The notes under the pieces: model-generated
Databases searched by the model: none
Seen by the model: the letters and a program-made list of their open reading frames with translations, nothing else
Told to the model about the DNA's origin: nothing
Shown here: positions 18,921 to 26,811 of the stretch, piece after piece
Numbering within the stretch: the first letter of the stretch is position 1
How the letters are laid out: each line of letters opens with the position of its first letter
Position numbers and translations under genes: made by a program
Assembly (NCBI GenBank): GCA_004134985.1
Contig: REGQ01000011.1
Coordinates: 123,165-187,164, forward strand
DNA from: Paenibacillaceae bacterium
GTDB taxonomy: Bacteria; Bacillota; Bacilli; Paenibacillales; Paenibacillaceae
DNA length: 64,000 nucleotides
Reading direction: 5' to 3'

Positions 18921-20702
18921 CTAAGTTTGGTCTATCTCCTCATCACCATTCATTTTTGGAGTATAAAAAGGATTAAAACCAGTCTTAAATTCTGTAACTA
19001 AATTCTCCGAATGGTCTGGTTTTAAGTCCAATGTTTCATATTCCTCATTATCAAACATAAAAAGCTGTAATTTGTCTTTTCCGATACTTTCATACGCTTT
19101 GGATATTACTTTACCTATAGCTTTTGAATTTGTATGATCAAATGGCTTAGATAAATGATCTATAACCAATATGGGAATTATCGGATACTTATTCTCTTCT
19201 AGTAATATTTTCAAAAATCCGAAATAGCCGCACAATTGAATTAGTGTGTGCCTTGCCATACTGCCGATATAATAATTTACAGTCTTTTTCTCTTCTACTT
19301 CATTTTCATCAAGTTCTGTTTTAATTATTGTTGGTTGCAAAATGTTACCTTTTTTTAGATACTGTATCTTAAATCCTTCTTGTTTGAAATCATCATCTAC
19401 CACAGAAGAAATATCCTTTGCTGATTGATAAAGATCTGTAATAAACTTAGATAAATCCTCAATCTTTCTCTTATCATCAGAATTTTGCAATACCCTTAAT
19501 TCTTCACGTATTTCTTTGATCCTCTTTTTTTTCAGCTTTAGTTCATCTTCATAGGATTTAACATCAGCCGATAAGTAGTCTTCTATTATTACAATTGCTT
19601 TTGCTTTTTCTTCCATTGAAAATAACTTAAATCGAGAATCATTTCTTTTTATTTCCATTCTAACTAACTCTCTTTGTTTCCTTAGTTCATTCACAGTACT
19701 GTCACCGATCAAAAATTTACTAAATGATATTGTAGTATCGAGTTCAGAAATCAACTTTTGTAACGGAGCAATTAAATATTCAAAATCAAAATTTTCACCC
19801 AGAAGTGAATTCAGTTTTTCTAGTAATAGCTTTCTGTTCTGATTGTCTTTCTCGATTTGCTTAGAATCAGAGATTCGATTTTCATATATTTTTATTTGTT
19901 CAGAGATATTACTGTACATTACTTCCAGTTCCGAAATATTTCTGTCTTTCTTATTTATTACAAGTTCATTCATGTTCTTAATTTCATTTAGTTTGAACTT
20001 TATATCTTCCGCGTTTTTCCCGGAGTACCAAATACCAGTTCCTAGTTTTTGCAGATTCTTATTTATTTGTGTAAATATAAAATCGTACCTTGCAGTTGCA
20101 GTTTCTAACTCTCTCACTTCTGATAATAAAGAATTCAATTCTTTTTGTAATTCATATATTCTTTCAAGATGTTTATTAAATATGAAATTTAATATAGGTG
20201 CCATTTTTACCGAATATTTCACATCACTACATTTATCAAAAAAATCGTGAATTGCTCCCTGCCTTTTCTCACCAAGAAAATTAAACATTGTAAATGATCT
20301 ATAGGTAAGTTCTTCCTCTGTAAAATTCCTTAGATCTTTAAGGAGATCAATGTCTCTTGCAAAAATTGTATTTAGTTTTCCTTTATACTCTCTTAGATCT
20401 ATAAAAGATGTCTCCTCTTCATCTGAATAATACAAATAGTTTATATTAGGATGGCTGGTTCTGGATATTTTAATATTTAAACCATTATATTCAAACTGCA
20501 TTGTGGCCTTTTCTAATGTTCCATTGTACCAAGGCTTCTTTCTAATATCTTCCGAGGATCCAAACATAAAATCAATAAAATTATAGAACTCAGTTTTTCC
20601 CGAACTATTTTTCCCTTTGAAATAATTAATTCCATGGTTAAACTCGTATAGAAATTTATCTCCATCAACACTATATAGCTCTAAATTAATTATTTCAAAC
20701 AT
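18921..20702 (-). CDS. ABC-3C system ATPase (SMC/Rad50-like)
   Basis: A 593-residue ATPase with an N-terminal Walker A (GKNSSGKTEF, near residues 30-39), a long charged coiled-coil middle (about 170-420) and a C-terminal head with VIDHLSKPFDH as the Walker B region. This split-head layout is that of SMC/RecN/Rad50-type ABC ATPases. It is the last of three overlapping genes: a nuclease-like protein, a ~145-residue middle component and this ATPase. That order matches the ABC-three-component conflict systems described by Aravind and colleagues. It probably senses a nucleic-acid or nucleoprotein signal and licenses the effector. The Walker B ends in DH rather than the usual DE, worth noting for catalysis. 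Confidence 0.75.
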   Translation of the reverse strand: MFEIINLELYSVDGDKFLYEFNHGINYFKGKNSSGKTEFYNFIDFMFGSSEDIRKKPWYNGTLEKATMQFEYNGLNIKISRTSHPNINYLYYSDEEETSFIDLREYKGKLNTIFARDIDLLKDLRNFTEEELTYRSFTMFNFLGEKRQGAIHDFFDKCSDVKYSVKMAPILNFIFNKHLERIYELQKELNSLLSEVRELETATARYDFIFTQINKNLQKLGTGIWYSGKNAEDIKFKLNEIKNMNELVINKKDRNISELEVMYSNISEQIKIYENRISDSKQIEKDNQNRKLLLEKLNSLLGENFDFEYLIAPLQKLISELDTTISFSKFLIGDSTVNELRKQRELVRMEIKRNDSRFKLFSMEEKAKAIVIIEDYLSADVKSYEDELKLKKKRIKEIREELRVLQNSDDKRKIEDLSKFITDLYQSAKDISSVVDDDFKQEGFKIQYLKKGNILQPTIIKTELDENEVEEKKTVNYYIGSMARHTLIQLCGYFGFLKILLEENKYPIIPILVIDHLSKPFDHTNSKAIGKVISKAYESIGKDKLQLFMFDNEEYETLDLKPDHSENLVTEFKTGFNPFYTPKMNGDEEIDQT

Positions 20703-21132
20703 TATTAGTAACCTCTTTCATAAATTGTCGTTCATTCATATTCTTACTGTATTCAATAGCTTTTTCTAGAAATTTGGTTTCTTTGTATATATTTTCACTT
20801 GCAAATAAATTATCCTTAATAAATACCGAATCATTTTCTACAACTATAGATTCATTAGTTTTTAATATATGGATGGCCTTTATAATAAACTCAACGCTAT
20901 TACAAAATTCTAAGTAATCTCCAGAAAGAAGCGAGAGACTTTTATAAATAATATCTTGAGTATTATTTCCGTTATAAACACTATTAGGAATGAAACGTTC
21001 TTTTTTAATTAAATATGCAAAAACTAAAATTTTATTTATACTGAGCCCTCTATGCTTCCTAAGCATATCTAAAACTATTTCACAAAAAATACTAACCTGA
21101 ATGGATTCAACTTCAATTTTCAGTTGTCTCAT
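20695..21132 (-). CDS. ABC-3C middle component
   Basis: A small protein of about 145 residues without membrane segments. A central basic helix-rich part (MLRKHRGLSINKILVFAYLI) resembles the small helical adaptor, or middle component, of ABC-3C systems. The ATG at 21132 is preferred to one three codons upstream because GGAAGG sits at the right distance. It overlaps the upstream nuclease-like gene by about 20 bases and the downstream ATPase gene by 8 bases, so all three are translationally coupled. Identification rests mainly on position and size. The sequence itself shows no catalytic motif. Confidence 0.6.
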   Translation of the reverse strand: MRQLKIEVESIQVSIFCEIVLDMLRKHRGLSINKILVFAYLIKKERFIPNSVYNGNNTQDIIYKSLSLLSGDYLEFCNSVEFIIKAIHILKTNESIVVENDSVFIKDNLFASENIYKETKFLEKAIEYSKNMNERQFMKEVTNNV

Positions 21133-22276
21133 TCTTATCATCCTTCCAAGAAATTTGATTTTCTTCGATTCCTTCTTTTGTTAAGAATATTCCCGATCCA
21201 AAACGTACATGTTCATTCTCTGCATATGCGTTACCTTGTTTCTTTGTCTCATCTAAACGATTAAATGGTGTATCAATTTTATTTTTTTGTAATTTAAATT
21301 TGGTCATCTCATAATTCTCATATGTTGTTTCTTCAATATTATCAATCTTACCGATCTTATTTAATTCCATATATTTAAAACGTAACTCCTTGTAATACTC
21401 ACCGTATCCCAAATGCGTTTTAATAAGATTTTGAGGCAGCTCACAAGCCAGTAATTGCTTATATTCTCTAGATTTCGAAATGCTTAAATCATTAAAGTCA
21501 ATAGTATGAAGCTTTTTAAAATCTGAATATTGAGGGAGCATTATTTCTTCCGTCATCCTTCCGCAAATTCCTTCCACTAATTCAATAAAATTTTTATAAG
21601 TACATATATAGGGGTTTTTACCGTGTATGCTATCCATAATTTGTACGGTAATATACTGTAATAATTCTTTTATTCTTTGGTAATAAACAACCTTATTTAC
21701 CCCAGCTTTTCTAAATAGCTCTGAACAATTTTCATCTATTTTTTCGTCAATATTCTCTATAGAAACAAATTCGTATTTTTCTTTAATAGAGTCGTATACT
21801 TTTTTGAATTCTTCTATTCTTCCGTACATTTTTTTAATCTTTGTAATTATGGCCTTATTACTTTTGTTCGAGCCACTAATTAGATCAAAAAGTGTTTCCG
21901 CTGAATTGCTAAACAATATATCTGTATTGTTATATTCAGCATCAGTAAACAACGTATATTTGGAAACCTCATGTTCTGAAGTCTCGAGTAAAACCCAATT
22001 TAGTAACACTTGTACTGCGGTACCTTGAGAGATATTAGTTCTTTTAACTTGAAAAGCCTCATTTGTTAAACCACCAACTATTTTATTTAAAAATTTTCCA
22101 TCAAAATCATCTAGCTGCTGAGGTTTGATTTTCTTCAAATTAACATCATCGATTGTTTCAAACTCAATTTGCATTCCTTCTTTAACCTTTAACATATAAT
22201 AAACGAATACTCGTATTTGATAAGAAAATCCGCTCAAACTATATATTCCACTTTTATCCAGTATGTATGGTTCCAT
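21113..22276 (-). CDS. ABC-3C effector with N-terminal PD-(D/E)XK/Cap4-like nuclease domain
   Basis: A 387-residue protein opening with GFSYQIRVFVYYML, then IEFETIDDV near residue 40 and EAFQVKRTN near residue 73. The E..D..QVK spacing is that of PD-(D/E)XK nucleases such as the DUF4297/Cap4 dsDNases. The remaining ~250 residues are helical and would be the region that contacts the middle component. GAGGTG precedes the ATG. It is the first gene of the three-gene operon, so it is the likely effector that degrades DNA when the ATPase is triggered. A substrate other than DNA cannot be excluded. Confidence 0.68.
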   Translation of the reverse strand: MEPYILDKSGIYSLSGFSYQIRVFVYYMLKVKEGMQIEFETIDDVNLKKIKPQQLDDFDGKFLNKIVGGLTNEAFQVKRTNISQGTAVQVLLNWVLLETSEHEVSKYTLFTDAEYNNTDILFSNSAETLFDLISGSNKSNKAIITKIKKMYGRIEEFKKVYDSIKEKYEFVSIENIDEKIDENCSELFRKAGVNKVVYYQRIKELLQYITVQIMDSIHGKNPYICTYKNFIELVEGICGRMTEEIMLPQYSDFKKLHTIDFNDLSISKSREYKQLLACELPQNLIKTHLGYGEYYKELRFKYMELNKIGKIDNIEETTYENYEMTKFKLQKNKIDTPFNRLDETKKQGNAYAENEHVRFGSGIFLTKEGIEENQISWKDDKNETTEN

Positions 22277-22521
22277 AATTGCACCTCATATACTAATTAT
22301 TTCATTACACAAAAACTAATTATTTGATTAACTTGTTTAAAGCCTAATTACATACCTCCATATTACTTAGCCATTTGCAAATTTACGAATGTTATAAATT
22401 GAATAATCTATTGATCTACTACTTTCGACATAATTCTATATTCTTCCTGCTTTTCCTATTGATTTTAGCATCATAAAAGTATTTATAAATGGACCTTCTA
22501 GTCCGAAAAATTTAAATAATC

Positions 22522-22556
22522 ATAAAATAGAGCCTCTGTAATTACTTCAGAGGCCC
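22522..22556 (-). terminator. Terminator after the recombinase remnant
   Basis: GCCTCTG and CAGAGGC form a perfect 7-bp stem, followed on the minus strand by TCTATTTTA. It lies 20 bases past the stop of the serine-recombinase remnant and probably belonged to it. Confidence 0.6.
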
Positions 22557-22575
22557 TCTCTACGGCTAATTTAGT

Positions 22576-23040
22576 TCATTTATAAGATACAGTCAACTCC
22601 ACCCGATTCCCATCCAGATCATATACAATCTGCTCACGGTAGCTTCTTCAACTCCCGATTCTTCTCTTCGCTCGTTACCGCGGCGCTCCACAATTCTCTA
22701 AACTGACCCAGATGCTCATATATTTGGTCTACTGTCGGATAGTTCTCCTCATCTACAATCACTTTCCGTAAATCCTTAAACTCGTCCTCCAACTTCTGTA
22801 TCTGCCTTGAACGGTACGATTCATGCAACTTATTCAATGCCCACTTCTGCTTTTTCAATTCCTGCTCTTTGACCTCGATAATGAGCTGTGTATCATTGTA
22901 CCTACTCCCATAATTTCGGGTCTACATGGATAATCGGATCATACAAAGCATTGAAAAATCAACATCCATCACCTTACTACGATACTCATATTTGTAAGAA
23001 CTGGCATTATGATGTAATCTTGATCGAACATACATATCCA
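22576..23040 (-). pseudogene. Serine recombinase C-terminal remnant
   Basis: The minus strand encodes the coiled C-terminal part of a large serine recombinase: an E/K-rich helix (KEQELKKQKWALNKL), then EHLGQFRELWSAAVTSEEKN. After a frame change comes REQIVYDLDGNRVELTV and a stop at 22576. 'F-R-x-L-W...T-x-E-E-K-N' followed by 'I-V-Y-x-x-x-G' is the usual end of resolvase/integrase proteins. The catalytic domain is absent and the upstream part is interrupted by stops. The fragment lies directly beside the ABC-3C and Kiwa genes and suggests how the block was acquired. Confidence 0.65.
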
Positions 23041-23171
23041 TGCTAGAACGAGGTATTCATTCTACCCACTTCTTTAAATTCATTGCTTGCCATTGCCGCG
23101 GCGCTGGATATGAAGGCTGCGAATTTGATAGGAAAGGTGGAAAACGAACTGAAAAATAGTAAAATATCATT

Positions 23172-23210
23172 TAAAAAAGCGATTATGCTTAATTGCATGA
23201 TCGCTTCTTT
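23172..23210 (-). terminator. Hairpin with T-run between recombinase remnant and kwaA
   Basis: GCGATTATGC and GCATGATCGC pair (10 bp, one G-T) around a short loop. A T6 run follows on the minus strand and a weaker one on the plus strand. The flanking 23041-23407 region has no other recognisable gene, so this may be a leftover from a lost gene. Confidence 0.55.
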
Positions 23211-23407
23211 TCGACATCCCCTTCCTCTCATTCTACAAAAGCAGCATTATATAAAAGATAGTCCTTTTTATATATTTTGTATGTATTTTCCTTGGAAGAT
23301 GATATAAAATGAGAAAGATACTATGTCAAATTAGAGGAACCTTAGGAAAAATCACCCTTTTATGATAGGAGACGAGGATTATAAACGGCACCCGACAATT
23401 TAGCAGC

Positions 23408-23977
23408 ATGGGGGACAAAATAGAACTATATATTATTTCGTTATGGCTTCTTTTTCTCCTGATCATTATAGCAACTATTAATATTCCTATTAGTTTCAAT
23501 GAGAATGCGCAATTCATTGGAGTTAAAAAATTATTGAGTATGAATTTTGTTCCACTACTGTCATTGTCATTACTTCTTTTGGGATTGGCCTTTATCAGTC
23601 GATTTAAATATAAGCTTAAGGGTAGCATGAAAACATTTACAGTTCAAGAAGTTCAAAATGGAAATTTTGAGCATCTCACTTTCTTGACAACTTATATTGT
23701 TCCGCTCATTAGTTTCAATTTAAGTGAAACAAGGAATATAGTAATATTACTTTTACTTCTTATAGCAATAGGAGCGATCTGTATAAAAACACAAATGTTT
23801 TACGCTAATCCAACCTTAGCACTTTTGGGTTTTCATATTTATATTATTTCAGGAACCTTTCGAACTGGAGCAAGAAATGGAATTATTGTTATATCAAGAG
23901 ACAAAATTAATGCTGGTAGCAGAGTTAAATATCGTAGACTTGATGAAAAAATATATTTTGCGAGGTTAATCCAATGA
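23408..23977 (+). CDS. kwaA: Kiwa anti-phage protein KwaA (membrane)
   Basis: A 189-residue membrane protein with about four to five hydrophobic helices (near residues 7-27, 42-62, 94-106, 112-130 and 136-152). The C-terminal soluble tail is basic and ends overlapping the next gene. Size, topology and the position directly before a DUF4868 gene match KwaA of the two-gene Kiwa defence system. In Kiwa, KwaA is the inner-membrane component that senses infection and works with KwaB. No strong ribosome-binding site precedes the ATG, and GGAG lies too far away, so the true start could be an unusual codon upstream. It is transcribed opposite to all other defence genes of the island. Confidence 0.8.
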   Translation: MGDKIELYIISLWLLFLLIIIATINIPISFNENAQFIGVKKLLSMNFVPLLSLSLLLLGLAFISRFKYKLKGSMKTFTVQEVQNGNFEHLTFLTTYIVPLISFNLSETRNIVILLLLLIAIGAICIKTQMFYANPTLALLGFHIYIISGTFRTGARNGIIVISRDKINAGSRVKYRRLDEKIYFARLIQ

Positions 23978-24945
23978 TAAAAACTGAACTTATCACATTG
24001 TTGCGCGAAACATTGTTAAATGAAGAATTAATCACTGCTGAACTTTACTTCATACTTAAACAAGATCAAGTTACACTACTTCGGTTCATAGACATAGAAG
24101 GAGAAACACAAGAAGAACTCACAAAACAATTTATTGAAAAGATCAACTCTGAATTAATAGAAGAAGAAGCTTTAGAATTAATTAGCATTTCAAATGCAGA
24201 TGATCGAAACAAAGTACTTTATGAATACGACTTAGATGAAGTACCTGAAGAGATAAAGTTAATTAATACAATTATAGAGGACGAAGACATTCCTTCATTT
24301 GATTTTAGAAATGATGAATTAAATCAAATCAGAGGTATTGTTGTTTTAATTTCCAATAATAATCATAATCTTTTGTTGTACAAAAAACATTATCCCGTAA
24401 GTTTAATAAAAAAAGATAATACTTTCACTTTTAAACGTATTGGAAACCAAAAGCGTTTTGTAAGTGTCGAAGAAGATATAGTCAGAATTAATACTAATTT
24501 CGAATTTCTAATGATTGACGGTAGCTTGATTATTAAAGAGCTTGCAACACTTGAAAAATTTTTTGGGTTTCACGAAATTATAAAGAAGAAAGCCCAAGAA
24601 TGTATTGTTGCAATAGAACAATCAGGATTACTTGAAGACCCTGATGTATTACAAGAACTAATCGACGATATTTCGTATTCGCGTAAACTAACAAAAGTTT
24701 TGAGTTCTTCACCTGTGCTTAATAAAATCCCGACTCCATCAATTATTGCCTTTACTGATTTCTATCCTGCACTTAAAGGGCAATTTCAATATAATGCTGA
24801 TAAAAGCAGAATAATGTTGACTACTAAAAAAGCAAAACACTTATTTGCGAAATTATTAAATGATGATTTTTTGCAATCAGAATTAACAAAAATGTTTTAT
24901 GACAGTTTGGCTAAAGATACTATTCTAGAAACTGCTACAAGTTGA
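23974..24945 (+). CDS. kwaB: Kiwa anti-phage protein KwaB (DUF4868)
   Basis: A 323-residue soluble, acidic protein. It carries DUF4868 landmarks: YEYDLDEVPEE near residue 90, RGIVVLISNN near residue 125, and YKKHYPVSLIKK soon after. Its ATG overlaps the kwaA stop by four bases (ATGA), so the pair is translationally coupled. In the described Kiwa systems KwaB acts on invading DNA together with the KwaA membrane complex, and the same role is expected here. The pair is a complete two-gene unit with its own terminator. Confidence 0.85.
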   Translation: MIKTELITLLRETLLNEELITAELYFILKQDQVTLLRFIDIEGETQEELTKQFIEKINSELIEEEALELISISNADDRNKVLYEYDLDEVPEEIKLINTIIEDEDIPSFDFRNDELNQIRGIVVLISNNNHNLLLYKKHYPVSLIKKDNTFTFKRIGNQKRFVSVEEDIVRINTNFEFLMIDGSLIIKELATLEKFFGFHEIIKKKAQECIVAIEQSGLLEDPDVLQELIDDISYSRKLTKVLSSSPVLNKIPTPSIIAFTDFYPALKGQFQYNADKSRIMLTTKKAKHLFAKLLNDDFLQSELTKMFYDSLAKDTILETATS

Positions 24946-24964
24946 TTAACTTAATTTAATCAGT

Positions 24965-25000
24965 AAGAGCCCTTGCAATCATGCAGGGCTCTCATTTTTT
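24965..25000 (+). terminator. Terminator after kwaB
   Basis: GAGCCC-TTGCA pairs with TGCA-GGGCTC around a short loop, followed by seven T. It lies 20 bases past the kwaB stop and separates it from the convergent nuclease-like gene. Confidence 0.8.
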
Positions 25001-25079
25001 TAATTCACGCGAATATCTCATCAATGACAGATACGTGTGGGTCAATAATGTCTGTACATCATATGGCCCTTAGATATAT

Positions 25080-26330
25080 TTAACTTACCTCATATATTTT
25101 TTCCATAATCGGCCTTCGAATTATCCATAGTCTTTCTTTAATAGCTCCATGCCAATCTGTAACTCCTTCTCCTGAATATTCTCCATTTTTCCATGTCCCA
25201 AATCCTAGTCTACCTGGAATGACATAAGCCTCGATATTTCCTTGTAAACTACTAATAAAACCAAATAATCTCTTGTTATCTTCCGTTATATCTCCGAGTG
25301 GCACTATTTTAGAATGAAAGCTATAGTTAGCAAGGTCGTTCTTATTATACGAAACATTAATAACATAAGCAAAACTTGAATCAAGCTTTGTGTGGAGAAC
25401 TAAGTCACTACAAATAAAGTTCCCTAGTGCGTTTTGAAGGTCAAAGAAATTTTCTAATAATCCTTCAGTTCTCAAACTATCAAATATCTTTTTGTGATAC
25501 AACACTACATCATGAAGTTCACTATCGTAATAATTGTCTCCCAAAGGAAAACTCTGTGCGAAATATGAATATATCCCCTCTAAAATACCAAGTATTTTCA
25601 ATGGGTCCGTTTCATTTAAGACAGTATTGAAAGTAGAGGTTAGTTCACTTAGATCATACATAATCATTTCGATGTTCTTCTTAAGATCAAAAATCCCCTG
25701 AGGAATATCTGCATACCAATTTTCTAACGGTAATGTATATTCATTTTCAATATGATCAATTGATATTTCTGAAAAAGATGGAAGAATCCACGACATAAAA
25801 CTACGGTTTTCTTGAAAGTTAGAAAACAGCAAGGAGCGTTCAATTCTGTCTAGTGCGCGAGAAAATGAAGTTATTTTATATTTATTGCTTAAAACCTGAC
25901 TTCCGGGCAAATAATATTTATTTACCTGTGTTTTTGAACTATCCACAATTAAAAAATCTGATAAAATATCTTTTGAAGACAAAAGAAAGCATTCAGAGTG
26001 GTCGCCAACCCCTGTATGTACAACTAAGAAAAATTCCTTTCGTGGCTGACCGTCAATATCACAAATATATTCTTGCTGTAAGTATTGAGATGTGTTTGTA
26101 TTTTGATAATATTTAACTTGAATAACTCCAAATCTTGGGGGTGTTGCATCTAATATATTCTTAGAAGTGAGACGTCTTTGAATAATAAAATCCGCACCTT
26201 GAATATCTACGGAACGTTCTAATATCCAGAATCTATCCATTAAAAATGCCTTTGTTCTGGCTTCAGCTATTCCCCCGTTTTCCATCCTTAACAACCAATG
26301 AGGTTTATCTTCCATCATCCGATCCCCCAT
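25080..26330 (-). CDS. Orphan PD-(D/E)XK nuclease-fold protein
   Basis: A 416-residue protein whose N-terminal 75 residues have a PD-(D/E)XK arrangement: GGIAEARTKAFL (Glu near 23), RSVDIQGADFIIQ (Asp near 47) and GVIQVKYY (QVK near 71-73). The remaining 340 residues are mixed and unknown. Homologues with this start are often restriction-like effectors. It lies in the defence island, convergent with kwaB, and no obvious partner adjoins it. Start choice is uncertain: ATG 26330 opens the frame, but GGGGGA better serves an ATG four or five codons in. Function as a single-gene defence nuclease is inferred, not shown. Confidence 0.6.
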   Translation of the reverse strand: MGDRMMEDKPHWLLRMENGGIAEARTKAFLMDRFWILERSVDIQGADFIIQRRLTSKNILDATPPRFGVIQVKYYQNTNTSQYLQQEYICDIDGQPRKEFFLVVHTGVGDHSECFLLSSKDILSDFLIVDSSKTQVNKYYLPGSQVLSNKYKITSFSRALDRIERSLLFSNFQENRSFMSWILPSFSEISIDHIENEYTLPLENWYADIPQGIFDLKKNIEMIMYDLSELTSTFNTVLNETDPLKILGILEGIYSYFAQSFPLGDNYYDSELHDVVLYHKKIFDSLRTEGLLENFFDLQNALGNFICSDLVLHTKLDSSFAYVINVSYNKNDLANYSFHSKIVPLGDITEDNKRLFGFISSLQGNIEAYVIPGRLGFGTWKNGEYSGEGVTDWHGAIKERLWIIRRPIMEKIYEVS

Positions 26331-26559
26331 TTCTCATTGAAATAAGTAAATTTTGAAACGAAGTGTTAAAGTTTACCCACCTTGCCGAGGAATAGATTAT
26401 GGTAGTTCTCCTCAGTTTGACTCCTATTAATTGAACTTAAAGTCATTTGATTATGTGTAAAAAATTGTGTGAATACTGCGAATTTGAAATATATAATTTG
26501 ATTTCCCATTGCACCTCTGCGTTTTGTCCAGTCCATTATCACTTATAATCATCTCATTA

Positions 26560-26680
26560 CTGAATAATAAGTATCATGCTTTTCATAGCCTAGATGCATG
26601 TCCATCTCGGCTTCCAGCATTTCCATTTCCTACAGCGTCTCGGAAAACATGTCCTTCAGTGCATTTTGCTCAGTCACCAA
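26560..26680 (-). pseudogene. IS256-family transposase fragment
   Basis: The minus strand reads VTEQNALKDMFSETL, a stop, then MLEAEMDMHLGYEKHD. The LEAEM-D-HLGYEKHD string is the conserved N-terminal segment of IS256-type (mutator) transposases. Only about 40 codons remain and an internal stop is present. The rest of the 26331-26811 gap shows no further gene. It marks past IS activity between two defence genes. Confidence 0.65.
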
Positions 26681-26811
26681 CTTGCTTTCCTTAATAAATG
26701 TCCGCAGTTGTTGTATTCTCGAAACCTTTCTATTGTTCCCATTGTAGTAGATTTTGGAGTTTATACAAACTATTTTACAGAACCTTTAATCTGGTTTTTG
26801 TAAAATCTTAA

